A stretch of 31,770 bases of DNA from Oscillospiraceae bacterium (GCA_009776905.1 WRMX01000016.1:1-31770), one strand, 5' to 3'. Shown: positions 6,940 to 13,785, counted from the stretch's first letter. A program made the numbers and translations. Notes: generated from the sequence alone by a model not told the origin.

Positions 6940-8958
6940 ATGTCCATTGGCAGTGGCGACGCTGCGGTCGTCCTTGATTATGAATTGCCGGAATATCCTG
7001 CCTTTGAGGCGGGGATCAGACGCGCCCCGCGCCGCGACGCGCAGCTATCGCAGGCGGACCGCGAGCTGGCCGTCAGCAACGCTTTGCGATATATCCACCC
7101 CGACCATCATGCGAAAATGGCCGCCGAATTTGCCAAAGAGCTGGACACGCATGGGCGAATTTACGGATATCGCTTCAGGCCGCAGGGCAAGATATGGGGC
7201 AGGCCGATAGACGAATATTCCGGCCGTTGCATCGAGGGCAAGGCGATGCAGGTGATGATCGACAACAACCTCGATTTCGACGTCGCGTTATATCCGTATG
7301 AGCTTGTGACATATGGCGAGACGGGGCAGGTCATGCAGAACTGGATGCAATATCGGCTTGTGAAAAAATACCTTGAACTGCTGACCGACGAGCAGACTCT
7401 TGTGATGATGAGCGGGCATCCTCTCGGGGTGTTCCGCTCGCACAAGCTTTCGCCGAGGGTCATTGCGACGAATGCGTTGATGGTCGGAATGTTCGACGAC
7501 AACGATAGCTTCAACCGCGCCGCCGCAATCGGGGTCGCCAATTATGGCCAGATGACTGCGGGCGGCTGGATGTATATCGGGCCGCAGGGCATCGTGCATG
7601 GCACGTTCAACACTCTGCTGAACGCGGGGCGGATCAAGCTCGGCATTCCGGAGGATGGCGATTTGCGCGGGAGGCTGTTCGTTTCGTCCGGACTGGGCGG
7701 CATGAGCGGGGCGCAGGGCAAGGCTGCGGAAATCGCCGGTGCCGTCGCGTTGATCGCCGAAGTTGATTCTTCGCGAATAAGGACCAGGTTTGAGCAAGGG
7801 TGGGTTTCCTCTGTGGCAGAATCATGCGAGGATGCGGTTGCTGCGGCGCGAGCCAAGCAAGCGGCCGGGAAGCCTTGCGCCATTGCTTTCCATGGAAATA
7901 TCGTCGATTTGCTCGAATATTTGATCGAGAATAATGTGCATGTCGACCTGCTTTCCGACCAGACTTCCTGCCATGTGCCATATGACGGCGGGTATTGCCC
8001 GCAGGGCGTCTCTTATGATGAGAGGACGCGGATGCTGTCGGAGGACAAGGCGGCGTTCGTGGATATGGTCGACAAGTCATTGCGGCGGCACTATGAGTGC
8101 GTCGTCGAACTGCATGGCAGGGGCGCATATTTCTTTGATTATGGCAACAGTTTTTTGAAAGCGGTTTATGATGCGGGCGTTATTGATGTTTGCAGGAACG
8201 GCGAGAACGATCTTGATGGTTTCGTGTTCCCGTCATATGTCGAGGATATTTTGGGTCCGAACTTGTTTGATTATGGTTACGGGCCTTTCAGATGGTGCTG
8301 CCTTTCGGGTGATCCGAGCGACCTTGACAAAACCGATATAGCTGCGATGGAATGCATCGATCCGGACCGGCGGTATCAGGATCGCGATAATCGGAACTGG
8401 GTGCGCGATGCGAAGAAAAACAGGCTTGTCGTTGGGACGCAATGCAGGATTTTATATCAGGATGCGCTCGGAAGGTTGAATATTGCGTTGAAATTCAACG
8501 AGATGGTGAGAAATGGCGAAATCGGGCCTGTCATGCTGGGGCGCGACCATCATGACACGGGCGGCACAGATTCGCCGTTCCGCGAGACTTCCAATATCAA
8601 GGATGGGTCTAACATTATGGCCGACATGGCGGTGCAGTGCTTTGCGGGCAATGTCGCGCGCGGCATGAGCCTCGTGGCGTTGCATAACGGCGGTGGCGTG
8701 GGAGTCGGGAAGGCGGTCAACGGCGGCTTTGGGATGGTCCTCGACGGGTCCGGGCGCGTCGATGATATTTTGCGCATGGCGATGCCTTGGGATGTCATGG
8801 TGGGCGTTGCGAGGCGCAGTTGGGCACGCAATCCCAATGCGTTGGAGGTTGCTGCGGAGTATAATGGGTTGTTTGGCGCGACGGATCACATCACGATGCC
8901 TTATATTGCCGATAGCGAGGCGGTAGTTGCTGCTTTGTATACGCCTGAGAATCCTTGA
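6940..8958 (+). CDS. hutU: urocanate hydratase
   Basis: A 672-residue urocanase, which hydrates urocanate to 4-imidazolone-5-propionate with tightly bound NAD+ acting as an electrophile. The NAD site motif GLGGMSGAQG is at residues 251-260. Other family hallmarks are 'YGPFRW' at 447-452, SGDPSDL at 456-462, 'FNEMVRNGE', 'GRDHHDTGG' and 'LHNGGGVGVG'. It belongs to the long type, about 110 residues longer than the 557-residue Pseudomonas enzyme. By my unaided alignment the position of P. putida Cys410 is Leu505 here, with a Cys at 502. Start ATG 6940 is chosen because GGAAAGG lies 9 bp upstream; in-frame ATGs at 6916 and 6922 lack a site. Its stop codon is the first three bases of an 18-bp repeat array. 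The next two pathway genes follow. Confidence 0.95.
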   Translation: MSIGSGDAAVVLDYELPEYPAFEAGIRRAPRRDAQLSQADRELAVSNALRYIHPDHHAKMAAEFAKELDTHGRIYGYRFRPQGKIWGRPIDEYSGRCIEGKAMQVMIDNNLDFDVALYPYELVTYGETGQVMQNWMQYRLVKKYLELLTDEQTLVMMSGHPLGVFRSHKLSPRVIATNALMVGMFDDNDSFNRAAAIGVANYGQMTAGGWMYIGPQGIVHGTFNTLLNAGRIKLGIPEDGDLRGRLFVSSGLGGMSGAQGKAAEIAGAVALIAEVDSSRIRTRFEQGWVSSVAESCEDAVAAARAKQAAGKPCAIAFHGNIVDLLEYLIENNVHVDLLSDQTSCHVPYDGGYCPQGVSYDERTRMLSEDKAAFVDMVDKSLRRHYECVVELHGRGAYFFDYGNSFLKAVYDAGVIDVCRNGENDLDGFVFPSYVEDILGPNLFDYGYGPFRWCCLSGDPSDLDKTDIAAMECIDPDRRYQDRDNRNWVRDAKKNRLVVGTQCRILYQDALGRLNIALKFNEMVRNGEIGPVMLGRDHHDTGGTDSPFRETSNIKDGSNIMADMAVQCFAGNVARGMSLVALHNGGGVGVGKAVNGGFGMVLDGSGRVDDILRMAMPWDVMVGVARRSWARNPNALEVAAEYNGLFGATDHITMPYIADSEAVVAALYTPENP

Positions 8959-9008
8959 AAGCTGCTGCATCCATGAAAGCTAGTGCATCCATGAAAGCTG
9001 GTGCATCC
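8956..9008 (+). repeat. three 18-bp tandem repeats starting at the hutU stop codon
   Basis: Units TGAAAGCTGCTGCATCCA (8956-8973), TGAAAGCTAGTGCATCCA (8974-8991) and the 17-base TGAAAGCTGGTGCATCC (8992-9008) stand head to tail. The TGA of the first unit is the hutU stop. The third unit is also the tip of the left arm of the palindrome, so the array looks like an expansion of the element's end. Confidence 0.85.
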
Positions 9009-9073
9009 GGCAGCTACGGCTGAATTTCGCGAAAACATAGCACTCCTCTGACTTGCTCCGCCTAGCGCCTCAA

Positions 9074-9122
9074 CACGGCATCCGTGCCGTGAATCGGCTA
9101 AAACGGCATCCATGCCGTTTTT
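9074..9122. terminator. double hairpin, the second an intrinsic-terminator-like structure
   Basis: The first hairpin pairs CACGGCA with TGCCGTG over a TCCG loop (9074-9091). The second pairs AAAACGGCA with TGCCGTTTT over a TCCA loop (9100-9121) and ends in five T. The second works as a terminator shape on both strands because A-run and T-run flank the stem. It sits between hutU and the formiminotransferase gene, so it may reduce read-through within the pathway. A perfect 9-bp stem with a short T-run predicts only moderate strength. Confidence 0.6.
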
Positions 9123-9242
9123 ACGGCTACGCCGCGCCAAAGTCGTGCTTGTTTTCTGCGAAATCGCCTCATGCTGCCGTCTGCACTAGCTTTCAAGGGT
9201 ATACAAACCAGAGGTGCATCCGGCAGTGCTGAATTTGTATGC

Positions 9243-9261
9243 GGAGGGGTTGTTTCGTTTG
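9243..9261 (+). promoter_or_regulatory. ribosome-binding site fixing a TTG start
   Basis: GGAGGGG at 9243-9249 is followed after 9 bp by TTG at 9259-9261. Starting here gives MNQILECVPNFSEGRD, the standard N-terminus of formiminotransferases, and puts the catalytic His at residue 82, as in the mammalian enzyme. The earlier in-frame start at 9214 would add 15 residues encoded in repeat-derived DNA. Confidence 0.8.
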
Positions 9262-10149
9262 AATCAGATTTTGGAGTGCGTTCCGAATTTCAGCGAAGGG
9301 CGCGACTTGGAAAAAGTTGAAAAAATCGTCGATGCTTTTCGCGGCAGGCAGGGCGTCAAGTTGCTGGATTATTCATCGGATGGGGACCATAATCGAACGG
9401 TCGTCACAGCAATCGGAGAGCCGGAGGCTTTGCGCGATGCAGTCGTCGATGCGGTCGGCCTCGCCGTTGATTTGATCGATATGACAAAGCATGAGGGGCA
9501 GCATCCGCGAATGGGATGCGTCGATGTTATACCGTTCATTCCCGTGCGCGGTTGCTCTGTCGATGATGCTGACAGGATAGCCAAGGAGGTTGCCGAAATT
9601 GCGTCGAACAGATTCGGGCAGCCGTTTTTCCTTTATGAGAATTCTGCTTCCGCGCCCCACAGAAAAGACTTATCCGATATCCGCAAGGGGCAATTTGAGG
9701 GGATGGCGCAGAAGATGACTGACCCGCTGTGGAGGCCCGATTTCGGCCCGGACACGATCCATCCGACGGGAGGGGCCACGGCTATCGGCGCGCGTCCTCC
9801 GCTGGTCGCGTATAATGTGAATCTGGCTACGTCGGATGTGGGGATTGCGGCAAAGATCGCCGGGGTTGTGCGAAATGCCGGCGGCGGGCTGCGGCATTGC
9901 AAGGCGCTCGGCGTCATGTTGGAAGATCGGAATATTGCGCAGGTTTCGATGAATCTGACGGATTTTTCAAAAACGGCGCTGTATCGAGCTTTTGAGATGG
10001 TGAAGATGGAAGCGAGGCGTTTTGGCGTCGGCGTCGTGGGGAGCGAGGTCGTCGGGCTGGTTCCCATGGCTGCGCTGATCGATTGCGCGAGTTATTATCT
10101 GCAATTGGAGGGGTTTTCGGTCGATCAGGTTTTGGAAAATCGTTTATGA
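9259..10149 (+). CDS. ftcD: glutamate formiminotransferase
   Basis: A 296-residue single-activity enzyme that moves the formimino group of N-formimino-L-glutamate to tetrahydrofolate, the last step of this histidine route, yielding glutamate. It corresponds to the transferase half of mammalian FTCD; the cyclodeaminase half is absent, and no separate cyclodeaminase (fchA) is in the window. Hallmarks are the N-terminal ECVPNFSEGRD, 'HEGQHPRMG' with the catalytic His at residue 82, 'HPTGGATAIGARPPL' and the C-terminal 'GSEVVGLVP'. Length fits the family. The start is TTG (see the ribosome site). It lies 300 bp after hutU and 174 bp before hutI, with repeats filling both gaps. The gene symbol is the family name for the transferase. 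Confidence 0.93.
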   Translation: MNQILECVPNFSEGRDLEKVEKIVDAFRGRQGVKLLDYSSDGDHNRTVVTAIGEPEALRDAVVDAVGLAVDLIDMTKHEGQHPRMGCVDVIPFIPVRGCSVDDADRIAKEVAEIASNRFGQPFFLYENSASAPHRKDLSDIRKGQFEGMAQKMTDPLWRPDFGPDTIHPTGGATAIGARPPLVAYNVNLATSDVGIAAKIAGVVRNAGGGLRHCKALGVMLEDRNIAQVSMNLTDFSKTALYRAFEMVKMEARRFGVGVVGSEVVGLVPMAALIDCASYYLQLEGFSVDQVLENRL

Positions 10150-10180
10150 TATTGAAATCGGGGCAGCGCAGTTGTTCCGG

Positions 10181-10264
10181 ACACTAACGGTAATCGCGAC
10201 TGCGGCGCCCGAGCAGACGAGATGGGCATCGATACACTAGCGGTAATCACGACTGCGGCGCCCG
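10181..10264. repeat. two 31-bp direct repeats with 53-bp period
   Basis: Copies at 10181-10211 and 10234-10264 (ACACTA(A/G)CGGTAATC then (G/A)CGACTGCGGCGCCCG) differ at two positions. They fill most of the 174-bp gap between ftcD and hutI. There is no hairpin with a T-run and no coding content. Confidence 0.8.
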
Positions 10265-10310
10265 GGCTGCCGTGCGGAGCGTCGGTTTAGCGTTGCGTGA
10301 TTGGTTTGCC

Positions 10311-10326
10311 GAGGAGGGTTTTTGTG
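10311..10326 (+). promoter_or_regulatory. ribosome-binding site fixing a GTG start
   Basis: GAGGAGGG at 10311-10318 is a near-perfect anti-16S match, 5 bp before GTG 10324. The earlier in-frame GTG 10297 lies upstream of this site and has none of its own. With GTG 10324 the enzyme begins VAGFVIENIGMLATP. Confidence 0.75.
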
Positions 10327-11562
10327 GCAGGTTTCGTTATAGAGAACATCGGGATGCTGGCGACGCCCATGGGTACGGCGGCAAAATACGGCGAAGGGCA
10401 GGGCGAAGTGTCCATCATGCGCGATGCATGGATATCGGTCAGCGATGGCTTCATTGAAGGAGTCGGGAGCGGAGCCGTTCCAAAAGCTGAAAATACGTTC
10501 GACGCGGGCGGCGGGCTTGTGACTCCCGGCTTGGTGGACCCGCATACGCATTTGGTGTTCGGAGGGTGGCGCGAGCATGAGCTGGCGATGAAGCTCAGGG
10601 ACGTGCCATATTTGGACATCCTGGCTGCGGGGGGCGGGATTCTGTCCACGGTGCGCAGCACGCGCGCCGCGTCAGAAGCGGAGCTCATTGACAAGGCGAT
10701 GCTCGTGCTGGAACGGATGCTCGCTCTTGGCGTCACGACATGCGAGGCAAAATCGGGATATGGCTTAAGTCTTGATGATGAATTGAAGCTGCTCCGGGCC
10801 GCTGTCAAGCTGGATGAGATGCAGCCTATAGATATCGTCCGAACGTTTATGGGAGCTCACGCTGTCCCTCCTGAGTATATCGACGATCGCGATGCGTATG
10901 TCGACCTCGTGGTCGATAAGATGATACCCGCCGCTGCGGGCATGGCTGAGTATTGCGACGTTTTTTGCGAAACCGGTGCATTCACCGTGGAGGAGACGAG
11001 GAGAATCCTGCTTTCGGCGAAAGATGCTGGGCTGCGCCCCAAATGCCATAGCGACGAGATCAACGCGATCGGCGGGACTGAGATGGCTGCGGAAATCGGG
11101 GCTGTCTCCTGCGAGCATTTGATATGCGTCGAGCCGGCGGGCATCGAGGCAATGAGTAGGCACGGCACGATTGCGTGCTGCCTTCCCGCGACGTCGTTTT
11201 ATCTGAACGCTGCCTACGCGCCCGCACGCGCGATGATTTCAGCAGGCATACCCGTTGCTTTCGGGAGCGATTTTAACCCGGGGTCCTGCCCGACTTATTC
11301 TCTCCAGCTTGCCATGAACATTGGCTGCTATAAGTATCGCATGACGCCGGAGGAATGCCTCACTGCGGTGACTTTGAATGCCGCTGCCGCCATCGGGCGC
11401 GCTGCCATCGTCGGTTCTGTCGAGGTGGGGAAGAAGGCGGACATCCTGATATGGGACGCGCCGAATTTGGAGCAAATCTGCTATCGTTTCGGCGACAACC
11501 TTGTTCGTTCGGTGTTTAAAAATGGCGAGCTGCGGAGCGGCGCAACCAGCCATGTGAAGTAA
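10324..11562 (+). CDS. hutI: imidazolonepropionase
   Basis: A 412-residue metal-dependent hydrolase of the amidohydrolase superfamily that opens 4-imidazolone-5-propionate to N-formimino-L-glutamate, linking hutU to ftcD. The metal ligands are visible: His74 and His76 in 'DPHTHLVFGG', His242 in 'CHSDEINAIGG' and Asp316 in 'GSDFNPGS'. Glu245 and His179 ('GAHAVP') match other active-site residues. These positions are within a few residues of those in the Bacillus subtilis enzyme. The GTG start is set by a strong ribosome site. Gene order hutU-ftcD-hutI on one strand supports a single pathway unit, although the repeat-filled gaps could separate the transcripts. Confidence 0.95.
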   Translation: MAGFVIENIGMLATPMGTAAKYGEGQGEVSIMRDAWISVSDGFIEGVGSGAVPKAENTFDAGGGLVTPGLVDPHTHLVFGGWREHELAMKLRDVPYLDILAAGGGILSTVRSTRAASEAELIDKAMLVLERMLALGVTTCEAKSGYGLSLDDELKLLRAAVKLDEMQPIDIVRTFMGAHAVPPEYIDDRDAYVDLVVDKMIPAAAGMAEYCDVFCETGAFTVEETRRILLSAKDAGLRPKCHSDEINAIGGTEMAAEIGAVSCEHLICVEPAGIEAMSRHGTIACCLPATSFYLNAAYAPARAMISAGIPVAFGSDFNPGSCPTYSLQLAMNIGCYKYRMTPEECLTAVTLNAAAAIGRAAIVGSVEVGKKADILIWDAPNLEQICYRFGDNLVRSVFKNGELRSGATSHVK

Positions 11563-11599
11563 CCTTTGCTGTATATGGAACATTGTGCATGTCCATTGC

Positions 11600-11687
11600 G
11601 TCTTATACGAGTCAGTATTATAGTCAATATAATATGACAAACGTTGGGGTTCTGCACCCACAATCCACGTTGATACAAGTATAAGAC
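11600..11687. other. inverted repeats in the leader of the lipoprotein gene
   Basis: GTCTTATAC (11600-11608) and GTATAAGAC (11679-11687) are a perfect 9-bp inverted pair 70 bp apart. Inside them, TATTATA-GTCAA-TATAATA at 11616-11634 is a perfect 7-bp inverted repeat. The second half contains a TATAAT that could be a -10 box, but no good -35 lies 16-18 bp upstream, so I do not call a promoter. An operator or RNA fold is possible. Confidence 0.4.
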
Positions 11688-11705
11688 ACGGAAGGAATGA
11701 TAATT

Positions 11706-12845
11706 ATGAAAAAAATGCTTGCGATTTTGCTGGCGGTCTTGATGGCTGCTGCGCTCCTCACATCTTGCGCTTCGATTAAGACCGATGCTTCGAGCCAAAA
11801 TACCAGCAGTTACTCTCCAAACGTAGCGCGAGAGTATTCAATTGCCGACAGCGGATCCGCGCCGGGCGCGTCCCCGATGCCGGATGGCGAATATTACGAT
11901 TATGGTGATTATACTGCGGATAATGATAGCTCTGCATACGACAATGTCGGCATATTGCCGATTGTAGGCACCTCCGGGGGCAGCGGGCTTGCGGAAAAAA
12001 TAATCTACACCGTATCGGCCAGCATTGAAACCGTTGACTACGACGCATCCGTCAACGAGGTATACAAGATGATGGCGGCATTTGGCGCATTCGTCGAGAG
12101 CTCATACATCGGCGGCAGGAATAACGCGCAGACGCGCTACGGATGGCAGACATACCGTTCGGCGAGCTTCACGCTTCGCGTTCCGAAAGATCGCCTGAAT
12201 GCTATCACCGAGAGCCTCGGCAATCTCGGAAACGTCATTTCGCTGCAAAGCGACGCCCAGAACATCACCGCGCAATTCAGCGACACGCAGTCGCGGCTGA
12301 ATTCATACAAGACGCAGGAAGAGCGCCTTTTGGATATGCTGGCGCGGTCGGACACAATAGCGGACATGATCGTTATCGAGCAGAGGCTGGGAGATATTCG
12401 GTATAATATCGAGTCGTTCACGTCGGCGTTGGTCAATTGGCAGAATCAGGTCGATTACAGCACTTTGATGGTTTATATTCAGGAAGTCGAGGTCTTCACG
12501 GAGATTATTCCGATACAGCGTACCTATTGGGAGCAGGTGGGCGATGGCGTGTCGTCGACCGTGAAAGGTGTTGGCAGGTTCTTCACGGATTTGCTGAAAT
12601 GGTTGATTGTCAGCCTCCCGGTGTTGATTATTCTGGCCGTGATTGCGGTGGTCGTGCTGGTTCTGGTCAAGCGAGGGATCAAGCGGCGCAAGCTGCTGTA
12701 TAGCGAGGCCGATGCGAGGGTGCATTATGGCGGTGATGGGGGTTTTCGAGGCCCGGGCGGCGATGCAATGTTGGGCGGCGGCGGAACTCGGAGCGGTGAT
12801 GCTCCGGGCGGCGGAGCGCAGGGCGGCGGAGATTCAGGAGATTGA
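11706..12845 (+). CDS. DUF4349-type membrane-anchored lipoprotein
   Basis: A 379-residue protein. MKKMLAILLAVLMAAALLTSC is a lipoprotein signal peptide with the lipidated Cys at 21. A Ser-rich linker (22 to about 95) leads to a domain resembling DUF4349 (about 98-275), with 'IIYTVSASIETVDYD', the 'FTLRVPKDRL' strand and a helical 'LNSYKTQEERLLDML' segment predicted to form a coiled coil. A transmembrane helix (about 299-325) and a basic stretch KRGIKRRK follow, so the domain is outside and the tail inside the cell. The function of DUF4349 is unknown. The tail (about 342-379) is Gly-rich and the gene ends in an abrupt TGA, after which the same frame continues in like composition. Start ATG 11706 has GGAAGGA 9 bp upstream; ATG 11697 would have no spacing. 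Confidence 0.8.
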   Translation: MKKMLAILLAVLMAAALLTSCASIKTDASSQNTSSYSPNVAREYSIADSGSAPGASPMPDGEYYDYGDYTADNDSSAYDNVGILPIVGTSGGSGLAEKIIYTVSASIETVDYDASVNEVYKMMAAFGAFVESSYIGGRNNAQTRYGWQTYRSASFTLRVPKDRLNAITESLGNLGNVISLQSDAQNITAQFSDTQSRLNSYKTQEERLLDMLARSDTIADMIVIEQRLGDIRYNIESFTSALVNWQNQVDYSTLMVYIQEVEVFTEIIPIQRTYWEQVGDGVSSTVKGVGRFFTDLLKWLIVSLPVLIILAVIAVVVLVLVKRGIKRRKLLYSEADARVHYGGDGGFRGPGGDAMLGGGGTRSGDAPGGGAQGGGDSGD

Positions 12846-12980
12846 ACTTCGCGAGGCGATGTAATGCCGGGCGATGCGACGGCCAGTCAAAGCGGCGGCA
12901 ATGCTTCGGGAGGCGGAACGCAGGGCGGCGGAGCGCAGGGCGGCGATATGCCCGGCAACGGAAATGACGAAAGGAATTAA
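12846..12980 (+). pseudogene. in-frame continuation of the Gly-rich tail after the stop codon
   Basis: After TGA 12843-12845 the same frame stays open to TAA 12978-12980. It encodes Gly/Gln/Asn-rich sequence such as SGGNASGGGTQGGGAQGG, which resembles the tail before the stop (GGGAQGGGDSGD). The simplest reading is that the original protein was about 45 residues longer and lost its end through a stop mutation. A sequencing error, programmed read-through, or a separate short peptide from ATG 12864 remain possible. No ribosome site precedes 12864. Confidence 0.5.
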
Positions 12981-12987
12981 CAATAAT

Positions 12988-13386
12988 ATGAGCGATGTTG
13001 AAAACACAGAAAGCGTGGACCTCGATGTGCTGCCAAAAGACGGCGACCGCATCCTCGAGGAGCTGGCTGCGGGGAACATGGTCATCACGAGATCGAATAA
13101 CGATTTTCTATATATAGTGGAATTCGATGGGCAATTTCATATGTTCTCACATACTCCGGGATCGCATGATGGCGGCCAGCGGCAGTTCCCGAAGGACGAA
13201 AAATATACTGCCACTGTGCGAAAGCTGGCTGATATATCTGATTCTGTCTATGTGGCGGTATTTGATAAAAATATGAACTTATATGGCGTGATGTACACCG
13301 CAGAGGAGGCAATTTTGTCAATGTTCCCCGGCGACGACAGGGACAACGATGGCATGGTTGATTTCGGCCTGCCGGAGAGAGGATGA
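12988..13386 (+). CDS. small acidic protein of unknown function with a C-terminal calcium-loop-like motif
   Basis: A 132-residue cytoplasmic-type protein without signal peptide or membrane segment. I do not recognise the family. It is acidic, with a beta-rich middle ('NDFLYIVEFDGQFHMFSHT') and a C-terminal DRDNDGMVDF, where Asp at positions 1, 3 and 5, Gly at 6 and Asp at 9 match an EF-hand or dockerin calcium loop. A single loop of this kind may bind calcium weakly. ATG 12988 gives the best protein but its nearest purine stretch, AAAGGA (12970-12975), is 12-13 bp upstream, longer than usual. An upstream start would run through the Gly-rich repeat DNA in another frame. It follows the lipoprotein gene by 142 bp and precedes a 500-bp leader. 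Confidence 0.6.
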   Translation: MSDVENTESVDLDVLPKDGDRILEELAAGNMVITRSNNDFLYIVEFDGQFHMFSHTPGSHDGGQRQFPKDEKYTATVRKLADISDSVYVAVFDKNMNLYGVMYTAEEAILSMFPGDDRDNDGMVDFGLPERG

Positions 13387-13447
13387 GGCATCATCAATTT
13401 TGACGCCGACCCGACAAATTAATATCGACCCCATTTTTTGGGGAAAA

Positions 13448-13482
13448 TTTAGGTTGATGGTTATAATGGCCATCAACCTAAA
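13448..13482. other. perfect 13-bp inverted repeat
   Basis: TTTAGGTTGATGG (13448-13460) and CCATCAACCTAAA (13470-13482) are perfect complements with a 9-base loop. No T-run follows, so it does not look like a terminator. It could be an operator, a transposon end or a folded RNA. It lies about 60 bp after the small-protein gene. Confidence 0.6.
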
Positions 13483-13691
13483 CTATTGCGGCGCAACGGT
13501 TCTACTGAAAAAATCAACGCATGCTTTTAAAACACAACGCCCACCAAACTTCATTGTACTGAGTTGATAACACTACAGCACTTCATACATATTTATATTT
13601 TTTGAGATCTGTCCTGTTTTTTGTACACTTAACGAGATATGCTTGTACTGTTAGAGCGATTGGTTGAGAAATTTACAAAAATGTTACGGAA

Positions 13692-13716
13692 AAGCCCACC
13701 GCTTCAGTGGTGGGAT
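13692..13716. mobile_element. possible IS200/IS605 end hairpin remnant
   Basis: CCCACCGC-ttca-GTGGTGGG at 13695-13714 is an 8-bp stem (one G-T pair) with a 4-base loop, preceded by AAG and followed by AT. This form, AAGCCCAC...TTCAG...GTGGGAT, resembles the subterminal hairpins of IS200/IS605 elements and their tnpB guide RNAs as I remember them. No transposase or tnpB is nearby, so at most this is a scar or a non-autonomous remnant. Confidence 0.35.
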
Positions 13717-13785
13717 GGATAGCGACACAATATTCCATCGTATTGCTGTAACAATAATGTCACAGAATCAGTGCGTTGAAAAGTG

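Larger units (their letters stand above)
8934..9207. repeat. long imperfect palindrome (MITE-like) overlapping the hutU 3' end
   Basis: The arms 8992-9043 and 9145-9195 are imperfect inverted copies of about 50 bp: TGAAAGCT(G/A)GTGCA, CGGCAGC, ATTTCGC and GAAAACA appear in order in the left arm and, reverse-complemented, in the right arm. Farther out, TTTGTATAC (8934-8942, inside hutU) matches GTATACAAA (9199-9207). The centre has two tight hairpins (9074-9091 and 9100-9122). The whole could fold into one long stem-loop. A 14-bp piece, GGTGCATCCGGCAG, occurs at 9000-9013 and again directly repeated at 9213-9226. No protein is encoded. Confidence 0.75.

Noticed and set aside
9214..9258. Upstream start of the formiminotransferase gene
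   Set aside because: It would add residues coded by repeat-derived DNA and lacks the GGAGGGG site, which lies after it.
11628..11633. TATAAT as a promoter -10 box for the lipoprotein gene
   Set aside because: No -35-like hexamer stands at 16-18 bp upstream, and the sequence is half of an inverted repeat.
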